Below, one piece after another: positions 54,203 through 64,000 of a stretch of DNA of 64,000 nt. This DNA comes from Allodiplogaster sudhausi (taxonomy: Eukaryota; Nematoda; Chromadorea; Rhabditida; Diplogasteridae). The position numbers were made by a program, and so were the translations under genes. How positions within the stretch are numbered: the first letter of the stretch is position 1; each line of letters begins with the position of its first letter. The DNA is taken from NCBI GenBank assembly GCA_945643635.1, contig CALZFC010000057.1, forward strand, positions 1,886,001 through 1,950,000. Direction: 5' to 3'. The notes under the pieces were generated by a model, which saw only the letters and a program-made list of their open reading frames with translations, was not told the DNA's origin and ran no database searches.

Positions 54203-54924
54203 GGTGGACGAAAAATCATAATTATGTTTTAAAACAAATTAATGGAAAATCTCGATATTAGAAGATAGGAAACATGTTTACTTTCGACTTTATCAGTCAG
54301 TAGCTGCATAGAAAATATCAACAAGTCTGCATAAAATTGAAGCGCCTCAAGAACAAATTCAAGTAGAAATCTAAAATAATTACGAGCGCGAAAGAGCTTA
54401 AATGGTTGTAATATTAAAAAAAAAAAAGTCTACATGCATGCTGTGACAACTAATATTAAAATGCATTAAAAATTCGTACGATACGAAAAAAGATACCAGA
54501 TAAAATGGAAGGAGGAAGGAGAATGTAAAGATTGGGATTATAAAAGTGACAGTTGATGTAATGAGCACGCACTATACTTTGGTCAGCAGAATGGCATATT
54601 ACTTTTTGCTCTTAATCCCTCTCTGATCTCTCTCTCTCTCTCTCTACCCTCTCTTTCTCTCTCTCTACCCTTTCTCTCTCTCCACCCTCTCTTTCTCTCT
54701 CTCTACCCCTTCCTCTCTTTCTCTCTTTCTCTCTACCCTCTCTTTCTCTTTCTCTCTCTGCCCTCTCTTTCTCTCCCTCCACCCTCACTTTCTCTCTCTG
54801 CCCTTTTTTCTCTCCCTCCACCCTCACTTTCCCCCCCCCTCTCTCTCTCTCTCTTTACCCTCTCTTTCTCTCTCCATCCTCACTTTCTCTCTCTCCCTCT
54901 CGTTCTCTCTTTCTCTCTACCCTC

Positions 54925-54968
<44 letters not shown>

Positions 54969-55170
54969 TGTGTCTTACCATTACCTATTTGCGAGCTGTT
55001 GAACGGTCCGGGTACTTCCATATGACGACTTCGTCTCCCATCGCTGCCGTTTCTTCTGCTCCTCTTCATGGTGGACATGGAGGGCGCAGCTCACTTGGCG
55101 CCTGGAATGAGAGAGAGAGAGAGAGTGACAGAGAAATAGGTAGGGAGAAAGCGAGAGAGAAAAAAGAGAG

Positions 55171-55213
<43 letters not shown>

Positions 55214-55261
55214 GAGAGAGGGAGAGAGAGAGAGAGGGAGAGAGAGAGAGAGAGGGAGAGA
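53890..55261. repeat. Intergenic with short direct repeats and CT tracts
   Basis: Near-tandem copies of 'ggaagcatttgtaaaaaatg' at 53909-53970, a GA tract at 54164-54200, a long CT tract interrupted by 'accc' at 54615-54965, and GA at 55105-55275. No gene is supported. Confidence 0.6.
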
Positions 55262-55909
55262 GAGAGAGAGAGAGAGTCCTCTCTCTCTCTCTCTCTCTAT
55301 CCTTTTTGCAAGCAAAGATAACAACTTTAACTGATAATTTTGTTATTTTGACTACACGTAATATTTTTTCTTCTCCTTCTAATTCTTGCAATGCATATAT
55401 TTGAAGTATGTTACCACTACTTTTTTTTTAGATTGAACTTACTTATCCTATAACTTTCCGTTGATAGCCCTTCTTTCAAAGGCTGCCGACCTGGTCGGTC
55501 GAAAAGGATATTTGTTACTGCAGCTCTCAAACTGGCCATAAAGGAGAAAATCGACATCACAAGACGACCCTTCTAATTCTGCCAGCTGCAACTTGCTGAA
55601 GTCTTCAAGTGACCGTTTCACTTATCCACTCAAACCATTCTATTTTCGCTGCATACTAGTTCGTTACAAAGCACATATTATTTAGAAATTTTTGCTTTCC
55701 TGCGCATATATACATAAATCTTTTCGCACTTCGGCGGAAAGTAGCGAGACGTTTCAGCAGAACGAAGAGCCTGCCGTATCGGAAAAGAAACACTGACGCC
55801 AGTTTGATAAAACGTTAATGAAGATTTCATTATCAGCTGACAATGAGGAAAAGTTTTTCATAATATGTATTTGATAGCGAACTTGCTTCGTCATGCACGA
55901 AAAAAAAAA

Positions 55910-56041
55910 GAATTGAAGAGCTTGCGCGAATGAGTGAAACGGTCACAGGAAGAATTGAGTGCCTTGATTGCTAAAGCGAGAGAACGAGAGAGAGAGAGAG
56001 AGAGAACGAGAGAGAGAGTAGAGAACGAGAGAGAGAGAGAA

Positions 56042-56078
<37 letters not shown>

Positions 56079-56140
56079 ACGAGAGAGAGAGAACGAGAGA
56101 GAGAGAACGAGAGAGAGAGAATGAGAGTGAGAGAGAGATA

Positions 56141-56171
<31 letters not shown>

Positions 56172-56230
56172 CGAACTTTTCTTCTCGATCGTCTTCGGCG
56201 AAAGCTGGAGTGGTAAGCGATCTATATAAG
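55910..56230 (+). promoter_or_regulatory. Promoter module of the 56.3-kb peptide gene
   Basis: Distal 'gtgaaacggtcacaggaag' (55935-55955), GA/GAAC tract 55975-56172, proximal 'cttctcgatcgtcttcggcg' with 'gtaagcgatc', then TATATAAG at 56223-56230, 60 bp before the ATG. An inverted distal block lies at ~55600-55690. Confidence 0.68.
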
Positions 56231-56289
56231 ACCTTGTTGACGACGTGTGACCGCGCAGTGGTTCTACGGCAAATCTTCAAACACTTGCC

Positions 56290-56779
56290 ATGCGCATCCT
56301 CATCCTCCTCCTCTCGCTCATCGCTGTAATCACGCTATCGTCAGTCAACTTGTTATTTCCAGCTAGAAGACGTAATCCGTAATTTTAGTATTTATTCGAA
56401 ATCGATTTATCCTTATTCTATTCGGTCTCTATTATTTCTATAATTGCAAATATTGTGATGTTGGAATTGGTAGCACCTTATTTATTTATTACTTTTCTCC
56501 ACTTTGCTATTAATTTAAGCAAAAAAAATGTTAGATTGTAATTTATTTAAGAAGCAAAAATACATAATACAGAATGAAGTTTTGCACAGGAACGTCGCTG
56601 ACGCGCGAGTGCTCAAGCGTGAAGTCGGAGCAACTGATGAAACACGTGTGAAGCGAGATCCGCCGCCAGAAGCTCGTGTGAAGCGAGCACCGCCGCCAGA
56701 GGCTCGCGTGAAGCGAGATCCGCCGCCAGAGGCTCGTGTGAAGCGGTCGCCCTTTTGCGAAGCCATTTTGAAATGCTAG
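56290..56779 (+). CDS. Secreted RVKR peptide precursor, plus strand, copy 1
   Basis: Exons 56290-56339 (50 nt) and 56590-56779 (190 nt), with donor GTCAGT and acceptor TTTTGCACAG, give 79 residues. The signal peptide is M-R-I-L-I-L-L-L-S-L-I-A-V-I-T-L-S. The mature part is N-V-A-D-A-R-V-L-K-R, E-V-G-A-T-D-E-T, D-P-P-P-E-A, A-P-P-P-E-A, D-P-P-P-E-A and a tail S-P-F-C-E-A-I-L-K-C, each after R-V-K-R. If exon 1 were not spliced it would stop shortly after the signal, so splicing is needed. Its sequence is duplicated at 60708-61197. Confidence 0.78.
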
Positions 56780-57839
56780 CTGATATGAGCTATATTGATT
56801 GCATTCTATGATGAACACTGTCTAGCATAATTGCACAGTTAAGGAAAGCAACTTTACTGGTAATTTCTCGGAAATACCACATTACTTATGTATGTTAGTT
56901 ACAGTTTTTGTTGGGTAAAAGCAAGCAAAACTAAATGAGCACATCTATTTATAAGTTATGTTGTTTTAAGGTATCTCTGAGTCCAAAAGTAGTAAAAAGC
57001 GAAGGAAAAAAACAATCTGCACAGCATTACATTCTATTTGTCATACTACTCCTAGTCTCTTCGTTTTCCGTTCTTTCGTGTTCTTCTCTTATAGCATACC
57101 TATACTCAAAGTTCAAGTTTCATGTAGGGTTGAGATGTAATGACACCCAATAGAGCAGAGGGTAATCCGCGCAGAAGCTCTGATTTGAAGCAAAAAACAT
57201 CAAAAAGTTGCCAACTCGTTGAAGGTTTCAGAATGATATACATATAATGCATACATACATATGTACATATATTGAATCTGCCGGACTCCGTAGAACGACA
57301 TGTACCTGAATATTGTCCTTAAGACGAAGAAGAGTCTAACTACAAGCACGGATATTAACGAAATCCGGGCTTACACTAGCAATAAATACGGTAACTCTGG
57401 CTAAACGGCACATCCAAAAACAAAACAATCGTCATATTCGTGGCTCCCACCTCCGAGAACATCCAGTGCACAATTTGAGCCAAATAAAAATTTAAAAAAA
57501 AAAAATGGTCCCGTTCTCCTCAAGTATCATAGCAGAAACATCATTCTAAAAGATCAAGAGAAAAAAAAGTTGGTAGAGGCCAAAAACTAACATCATCATA
57601 TAACAATATGCTTTTGGTGTCATTAACAGACGAAATTACTGCTACTTTACTACTTTAAATATAATTCGGAGCCATGTAATCTGCACATGTGCGAAGACGT
57701 TTAAAAGTTCCGCATATTTAGCATAACCGGCCAGGCTACTACTCGAGCATCGCGTTCTAATGGTTCTGCTAATGTAAAGCGTAATTCAACTGCCTCCTCC
57801 TCCCCCCCTCCTGACAACAGGGAAAAATGGTGTTCCGAG

Positions 57840-58171
57840 CAAGGATGTCCAAAACCAGGCCCGGGCCCGGCCCGCTGTCCCGCGGGCCGGGCCGGGCCGG
57901 GCTCTATTTTCAAAATCTAGGCCCGGGCCCGCCAAATTGGCAACGGGCCGGGCCCGGGCCCGCCAAATTGGCAACGGGCCGGCCCGGGCCTATGTTAAAA
58001 CGGGCCCGGCCAGTGGAGTATGCGGGCCGGGCCAGGCCGGGCCCGTGGGGTAAGCGGGCCGGGCCGGGCCGGGCCCTGCCTTCAAAATCTCGGCCCGGGC
58101 CCGCCAAATTAGCAACGGGCCGGGCCGGGCCTAGGGCCCGGCCCGGGCTCGGCCCGCTTTGGACATCCCTG
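57840..58171. mobile_element. hAT-type MITE, 332 bp, GC-rich
   Basis: It begins CAAGGATGTCCAAA and ends with the reverse complement of CAGGGATGTCCAAA. It is flanked by the perfect 8-bp duplication gttccgag (57832-57839, 58172-58179), diagnostic of hAT elements. The interior repeats 'gcccgggcccgccaaattgg' and GGCC-rich palindromes. The Pro/Gly-rich open frames in it are artefacts. Confidence 0.88.
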
Positions 58172-58179
58172 GTTCCGAG

Positions 58180-59511
58180 GGTGCAACAAAAGTGGGTGGG
58201 TAAGTCATCCAAAAGAAAATAAGTAAATAAAATATAAAAATAAATTTACTGCACACTCGTGACTAATATTCAATTCAGTCTAATTTTGTGATCGATCATC
58301 CTGAAAACAACCAGCAAACTCTATTCGCACGGTTTTACAACTGGCTTTAATCCGCCTTAAATCAATCAATTCGCACTCTCATGGTATATTTCAAAAGAAT
58401 TTCTGCTGGCATAAGTAATCGAATCCCGTTAAGAAGGAAGAATGAAAAATAATCCGAATAGGCGTCACTGTTTCATCATCATTTTCGTGACAAAACAAAA
58501 AAAAACACTTTCAATGGGGAACCCATACGCTCTATCTTGATGTTACGTCGATGCTTTTAAGATATTAATCGCAAGATAGCATGACACATGCAATATATTC
58601 AATCAGCAAATCAACAAAGCAAGGTCGTATAAACACCAAGAACAACGCCAGTTCCCCTGAGCAACAGACCCCCAAGAAACAAAAAAAAACAGCTCGCACC
58701 TCCTTAATTCGCTCCTACGCAGCAGTATTGCGAAGAAGCTCGCGATTCATCAGCATTCCTGCAAATCTCCTTTGAAATTAATCACTGCAAGTGGAGGAAC
58801 TAAACACATCCATGAAAAATCATCAGAGAAAATAAACAAAACTCCCAAAAGTATTTTCGGTGCGTGCAGATAGGAAAGCGAGTGTGTTTTATGAATAAAC
58901 AGAATTTGAAGATAAATTTCGAATTGACGGTCCTGAAACACATTTCATGTGATCCGTAACATCCACTTTTTTTCAGTATTCGCTACATTTTGGCCATTTT
59001 ATTTTAGTTGCTTTCTCCAGTGTGTAATGGAAAAAAAACTCAATATATAACACAAATTAAAGCGATAAAAGTGTGAATTAAATATTGAATGTGGAATGAA
59101 ATATTTATTTATTTATTCATTCATTCATCAGTTAAATGATGTGATGACATTAACATCAAAATTAAAATAAAACCTCGCGGATAAAATCCGTGACATCTGG
59201 GGATACGTATTACGGGGAAGGGGATATGCGTATGTATTTAGATGGCTGAACGTCTGCTCCTTCAAACGCGCAACCGAGAGAGTGAAAATAAATATACGAT
59301 AAGACTGACTCTTCTTTTACAATGAGGTACCGAAAGATATTGTCTTGATTCGACACAGGAAATCAATGCTTGACTTACAAATCTGCCTTGGCGCAATTAA
59401 TAAACAAATTATAAGGGCATAGTAAAAGTATAGTCTGTATGGAATTTACCTACATAATATTTTTTAGAATTTTGACAAAGAAAGAAGGACAATTTGAGGG
59501 GACTGTTGAGA

Positions 59512-59586
<75 letters not shown>

Positions 59587-59601
59587 GAGAGAGAGAGAGG
59601 G

Positions 59602-59633
<32 letters not shown>
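58180..59633. other. AT-rich intergenic stretch, no gene seen
   Basis: The short frames (for example 58581-58775) have no recognisable motif and are not duplicated. A dense GA tract begins at 59513 and leads into the second duplicated segment. Confidence 0.5.
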
Positions 59634-59639
<6 letters not shown>

Positions 59640-59652
59640 GAGAGAGAGAGTC

Positions 59653-59683
<31 letters not shown>

Positions 59684-60299
59684 TTTTGCAAGCAAAGATA
59701 ACAACTTTAACTGATAACTTTGTTATTTTGACTATGTGTAATATTTTTTCTTCTCCTTCTAATTCTTGCAATGCATATATTTGAAGTATGTTACCACAAT
59801 TTTTTTTTAGATTGAACTTACTTATCCTATAACTTTCCGTTGATAGAACTTCTTTCAAAGGCTGCCGACCTGGTCGGTCGAAAAGGATATTTGTTACTGC
59901 AGCTCTCAAACTGGCCATAAAGGAGAAAATCGACATCACAAGACGACCCTTCTAATTCTGCCAGCTGCAACTTGCTGAAGTCTTCAAGTGACCGTTTCAC
60001 TTATCCACTCAAACCATTCTATTTTCGCTGCATACTAGTTCGTTACAAAGCACATATTATTTAGAAATTTTTGCTTTCCTGCGCATATATACATAAATCT
60101 TTTCGCACTTCGGCGGAAAGTAGCGAGACGTTTCAGCAGAACGAAGAGCCTGCCGTATCGGAAAAGAAACACTGACGCCAGTTTGATAAAACGTTAATGA
60201 AGATTTCATTATCAGCTGACAATGAGGAAAAGTTTTTCATAATATGTATTTGATAGCGAACTTGCTTCGTCATGCACGGAATAAAAAAAGAATTGAAGA

Positions 60300-60362
60300 G
60301 CTTGCGCGAATGAGTGAAACGGTCACAGGAAGAATTGAGTGCCTTGATTGCTAAAGCGAGAG

Positions 60363-60407
<45 letters not shown>

Positions 60408-60439
60408 GAGAGAGAGTAGAGAACGAGAGAGAGAAAGAA

Positions 60440-60486
<47 letters not shown>

Positions 60487-60546
60487 GAGAGAGAGAACGA
60501 GAGAGAGAGAACGAGAGAGAGAGAGAATGAGAGTGAGAGAGAGATA

Positions 60547-60592
<46 letters not shown>

Positions 60593-60648
60593 ACTTTTCT
60601 TCTCGATCGTCTTCGGCGAAAGCTGGAGTGGTAAGCGATCTATATAAG
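60300..60648 (+). promoter_or_regulatory. Promoter module of the 60.7-kb peptide gene
   Basis: Same as copy 1, with an expanded GA tract (60360-60590) and TATATAAG at 60641-60648, 60 bp before the ATG. Confidence 0.68.
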
Positions 60649-60707
60649 ACCTTGTTGACGACGTGTGACCGCGCAGTGGTTCTACGGCAAATCTTCAAAC
60701 ACTTGCC

Positions 60708-61197
60708 ATGCGCATCCTCATCCTCCTCCTCTCGCTCATCGCTGTAATCACGCTATCGTCAGTCAACTTGTTATTTCCAGCTTGAAGACGTAATCCGTAA
60801 TTTTAGTATTTATTCGAAATCGATTTATCCTTATTCTATTCGGTCTCTATTATTTCTATAATTGCAAATATTGTGATGTTGGAATTGGTAGCACCTTATT
60901 TATTTATTACTTTTCTCCACTTTGCTATTAATTTAAGCAAAAAAAATGTTAGATTGTAATTTATTTAAGAAGCAAAAATACATAATACAGAATGAAGTTT
61001 TGCACAGGAACGTCGCTGACGCGCGAGTGCTCAAGCGTGAAGTCGGAGCAACTGATGAAACACGTGTGAAGCGAGATCCGCCGCCAGAAGCTCGTGTAAA
61101 GCGAGCACCGCCGCCAGAGGCTCGCGTGAAGCGAGATCCGCCGCCAGAGGCTCGTGTGAAGCGGTCGCCCTTTTGCGAAGCCATTTTGAAATGCTAG
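60708..61197 (+). CDS. Secreted RVKR peptide precursor, plus strand, copy 2
   Basis: Exons 60708-60757 and 61008-61197 give the same 79-residue precursor as at 56290, with a synonymous change in one R-V-K-R repeat (GTG to GTA). Signal peptide, hexapeptides and the two-Cys tail are unchanged, so both copies appear intact. Confidence 0.78.
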
Positions 61198-61719
61198 CTG
61201 ATATGAGCTATATTGATTGCATTCTATGATGAACACTGTCTAGCATAATTGCACAGTTAAGGAAAGCAACTTTACTGGTAATTTCTCGGAAATACCACAT
61301 TACTTATGTATGTTAGTTACAGTTTTTGTTGGGTAAAAGCAAGCAAAACTAAATGAGCACATCTATTTATAAGTTATGTTGTTTTAAGGTATCTCTGAGT
61401 CCAAAAGTAGTAAAAAGCGAAGGAAAAAAAACAATCTGCACAGCATTACATTCTATTTGTCATACTACTCCTAGTCTCTTCGTTTTCCGTTCTTTCGTGT
61501 TCTTCTCTTATAGCATACCTATACTCAAAGTTCAAGTTGTATGTAGGGTTGAGATGTAATGACACCCAATAGAGCAGAGGGTAATCCGCGCAGAAGCTCT
61601 GATTTGAAGCAAAAAACATCAAAAAGTTGCCAACTCGTTGAAGGTTTCAGAATGATATACATATAATGCATACATACATATGTACATATATTGAATCTGC
61701 CGGACTCCGCAGAACGACT

Positions 61720-62404
61720 TCAATTGTAAGAAGCCAGTCTGCTTCGTCAGACAGCAAAAGAGCAATGTCGTCTGCCGCCGTAGTAAAGTGTCTCTTTTCT
61801 GAGGCTAAACCTGAGGTTACTGACTTGAGGATGAGGAGGTTAACCTGAAGATTAGCCTCATGTTGACCACATTTCGCTTCCTGCTTACCCTCTTAGCGGT
61901 CACTTTTCTACATATATATCTCGCTTAACACTCTCCCCTGCCCCTTCTACGCAAGCACACAGAGAGAGAGAGAGAGAGAGAGTGAGTGATAAAGAGAGAG
62001 ATCAGAGAAAGAGAGAGGGTTCGATTCAAGATGGATAAATCGATTCAAGATCCGATTCGCGTCCTTCCTTCCAAATGCTTTTTTTCCATATTTGTGAACC
62101 ATCTAAAGCCAAATACTTAGTCGAACTCGGCAGGTTTTCTCAAAACTGATTACCACGTTCTCTTTGTCGCGGATTATCATATCTTTTTGTGAATTTTACG
62201 CATAATTCGATTTTGTGCAGCTTCTTACAGAAAAATAACTTGTTTACGTCAACAAAAATGCATTGACAGGTGAATCCTGATACAAGACGACTTTCATGAT
62301 GCTTCTTTATTTCATACCAAACATAAACTTGCACGGAATTTTGTCATTCGATAATGTAATATTACGGAATATGTATGTCCAAGCTTGATTGACTGCCGAC
62401 TGCA
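61720..62404. other. Intergenic, short GA tract
   Basis: GA tract at 61960-62015. The block 'tttcatgatgcttctttattt' near 62295 recurs at the right edge (63971-63991). No gene is seen. Confidence 0.5.
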
Positions 62405-62984
62405 TTAGCAGAAAAAGAGAAAACATTGTTGGCGCCCCCTTCGCTTCACACGCAGTACTTCGTGTGGCTCATCTTGCTCTACACGTGCTCGTATGGGCTC
62501 CACTCGCTTCGCACGAGTTTCTTCACTCTTGCCCAAGTTCACGTTTTCGGAGTTCCTGCAAAACGTCATGCTGTTTAATTTGCTTCATAAATTCCAATCT
62601 AGCATTTTTTTTACGAATATTAGAAAAGTGGGAAATAATATATTGTAGGCGGAGAGGTATCACCGAAGGACTCAAAAATCGTTGGGGGCACCGGGAATCG
62701 AACAAAAGGGACACCCTCAACGGACATGCGATCTTTCGTATTAAGGAGGAACCACAATAACATAAGCTCCAACCAAATTGTAAAATTTCTGCCAAGCAGT
62801 TGAGCCATCACAATATTTACAATTATAGAAACAAGAGGGTCTGAATAGAATGAGGACCTATCAATTTAAAATAAATCTTAAAAACAAACAATTTCGAAGT
62901 GCGACCTCAAGTTGGAAATAGGAAATTGACTAACGCGAGCGTGAATACTGCGAGGAACGCGACCAGAAGGATGAGGATGCGCAT
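62405..62984 (-). CDS. Secreted RVKR peptide precursor, most divergent member
   Basis: Exons 62935-62984 (50 nt) and 62405-62555 (151 nt), with donor GTTAGT and acceptor TTTTGCAG, give 66 residues. The signal peptide is M-R-I-L-I-L-L-V-A-F-L-A-V-F-T-L-A. Exon 2 starts N-S-E-N-V-N-L-G-K-S-E-E-T, then R-A-K-R, V-E-P-I-R-A, a degraded site R-V-E-Q, D-E-P-H-E-V-L, R-V-K-R, and a tail R-G-R-Q-Q-C-F-L-F-F-C before TAA. The tail Cys spacing resembles that of the 22.3-kb copy. A TATA-like ctatttaa is ~62 bp upstream of the ATG. It may be an old member or be decaying. Confidence 0.65.
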
Positions 62985-63045
62985 CGTAAGAATTTGAAGA
63001 TTTGCCGTCGTACCACTGCGAGGTCACACGTTGTGATCCCGGCCT

Positions 63046-63625
63046 TAAATAGTAGTACGGCCGATCTCTTACAACACCCCTTTCCCCTGAATTGTTGTCG
63101 CATTCACTTCATTTCATATGTTGCCTCTTCCGCCTTCTGAATAAAAATCGCTGATTCTTTCATAGATGTGCATTTCACAGAGTGAAACCAATGATGAAAG
63201 AAGAAATAACGTCTATAAGAAGAGCAAATGAAGCAGGAAAGAAAATTCTTGATAACGATCTTGCATGGCCATGCAGGAAGGGTAGAAGAAATAGAGAGTT
63301 TGAGCAAATGAGTGAAACCGTCACGAGAAAAATTGAGAAAGCGGCAGTCGGAAAGAATTATAAGCGTTGTCTTGTGATGTCGATTATCTCCTTTCAGAAT
63401 AGTTCGAGAACTGCAGTTTCTCTCTCTCTCTCTCTCTCGCACTAGGCGCATCTAGGTATATCACTTATCATGATTAAATAGTATCATCATTTATACAACT
63501 TGGTTACAATTTAGGTACAACTTTGGCACTTAATTCTTCTCGTGATCGCTTCACTCATTCGGCAAACTCTCCATTTCTATTGCCGCGCATCGCCATGCAT
63601 GTTCGTTGTCATACACATACATATG
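63046..63625 (-). promoter_or_regulatory. Promoter module of the 62.4-kb gene, split by an inverted block
   Basis: TATA-like element and 'tcttacaacacccctttccc' at 63046-63090. The CT tract (63418-63440) and distal block 'cttctcgtgatcgcttcactcattcgg' (63535-63565) are displaced by about 0.3 kb carrying an inverted distal block ('gagtgaaaccgtcacgagaa', 63309-63335). Confidence 0.55.
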
Positions 63626-64000
63626 TATTATGTATGTTTTGTTTGCTTCCTGCTTTATTTGCTCTTCTTTGGACTTTATATTTTCTTCTGTCACATGGAA
63701 TAGCACATTCTGTGATGCAAGAAGACCGACTCCAACACGTACTTTTACCTGCTCGGCCATCCCGATCTCTCTTCCAATGTACGTCAATCCTCCTTCGATT
63801 TGATGTCTTTTGCTAGCCCAATATCTGCCTTCCAAGATTGTCTTCATGAACTCGTCCGACTTCGACTAACCGCTCATTAAACGTTGTTGATCTCTGTTTA
63901 AGCATTTATGTACATCTGCCGTAAACCGTCGTGTTTTAAATTCACCGGTGATTCCTGCTACAGGATGATTTTCATGATGCTTCTTTATTTCCTACCAAGG
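63626..64000. repeat. Right edge, start of another repeat copy
   Basis: 63944-63996 resembles 62272-62325, including 'tttcatgatgcttctttattt'. This suggests that another family unit continues beyond the window. No gene is called here. Confidence 0.5.

Larger units (their letters stand above)
55262..57299. repeat. Duplicated ~2.04 kb segment, copy 1
   Basis: It matches 59634-61719 from the GA/CT junction 'gagtcctctctc' to 'gccggactccg.agaacgac', with few substitutions and different GA-tract lengths. It contains promoter, both exons and flanks of one peptide gene. Confidence 0.92.
59634..61719. repeat. Duplicated ~2.04 kb segment, copy 2
   Basis: Second copy of 55262-57299. It diverges abruptly after 'gcagaacgac' near 61719. 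The GA tract upstream of the gene is longer than in copy 1. Confidence 0.92.

Noticed and set aside
57701..58222. Gly/Pro/Arg-rich frames in the GC-rich segment
   Set aside because: They lie within a hAT MITE with inverted ends and target duplication, and are open on both strands owing to GC-rich palindromes.
58581..58775. 64-residue basic frame
   Set aside because: No recognisable domain, no neighbouring exons and no duplication. It is compatible with a chance open frame.

Overview
The window is animal nuclear DNA dominated by transposons and recent duplications. The sequence carries spliced genes with short GT-AG introns (mostly 49-146 bp), one recognisable host housekeeping gene (DDRGK1, minus strand, 50315-53611), an Argonaute-type PAZ fragment and very many (GA)n/(CT)n tracts. 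This fits a small-intron invertebrate. A nematode is my best guess, but the species cannot be fixed from the sequence.

Region by region. 1-4101: microsatellites and dispersed repeats, no gene. 4108-18861: a complete but decayed Maverick/Polinton (virus-like DNA transposon) with ~0.8-0.9 kb terminal inverted repeats and a 6-bp target duplication (ggctgt). All its genes lie on the plus strand: a 19-exon protein-primed DNA polymerase B, packaging ATPase, a broken small gene, a conserved Polinton protein, retroviral-type integrase, small membrane protein, penton-like and double-jelly-roll capsid genes, a basic core-like protein, a PAZ fragment, an adenain-type protease and two small zinc-binding proteins. 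Several genes carry stops or frameshifts. 18868-29248: repeats with members and relics of a peptide gene family. 29249-38326: a young Ty3/gypsy retrotransposon (two 245-bp LTRs differing at 3 sites, TSD cctt) with an unusual gag-envelope-protease / pol order. It sits inside the first of three tandem ~2.5 kb units (27797-43814). 44765-50000: more family members and nested transposons. 50315-53611: DDRGK1. 55262-61719: a ~2 kb segment present twice. 62405-64000: a divergent family member and the start of another repeat.

The most interesting content is a multigene family of small secreted peptide precursors, visible only after splicing. Exon 1 (exactly 50 nt) encodes a hydrophobic signal peptide, M-R-I-L-I-L-L-L-like. 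The donor is GTCAGT (GTTAGT in one copy) and the acceptor is TTTTGCAG or TTTTGCACAG. Exon 2 encodes N-V-A-D-A-R-V-L-K-R, then short acidic or proline-rich peptides separated by furin-type R-V-K-R sites, and in most members a Cys-containing C-terminal tail. Seven two-exon members (25.4, 39.0, 41.5, 45.6-48.2, 56.3, 60.7 and 62.4 kb), two exon-2-only copies (22.3, 28.1 kb) and several relics share a promoter module (TATA box 35-70 bp before ATG, a conserved block, then a (GA)n tract). Copies spread by local duplication and differ mainly in repeat number and in the peptides between the cleavage sites. Their function is unknown to me.
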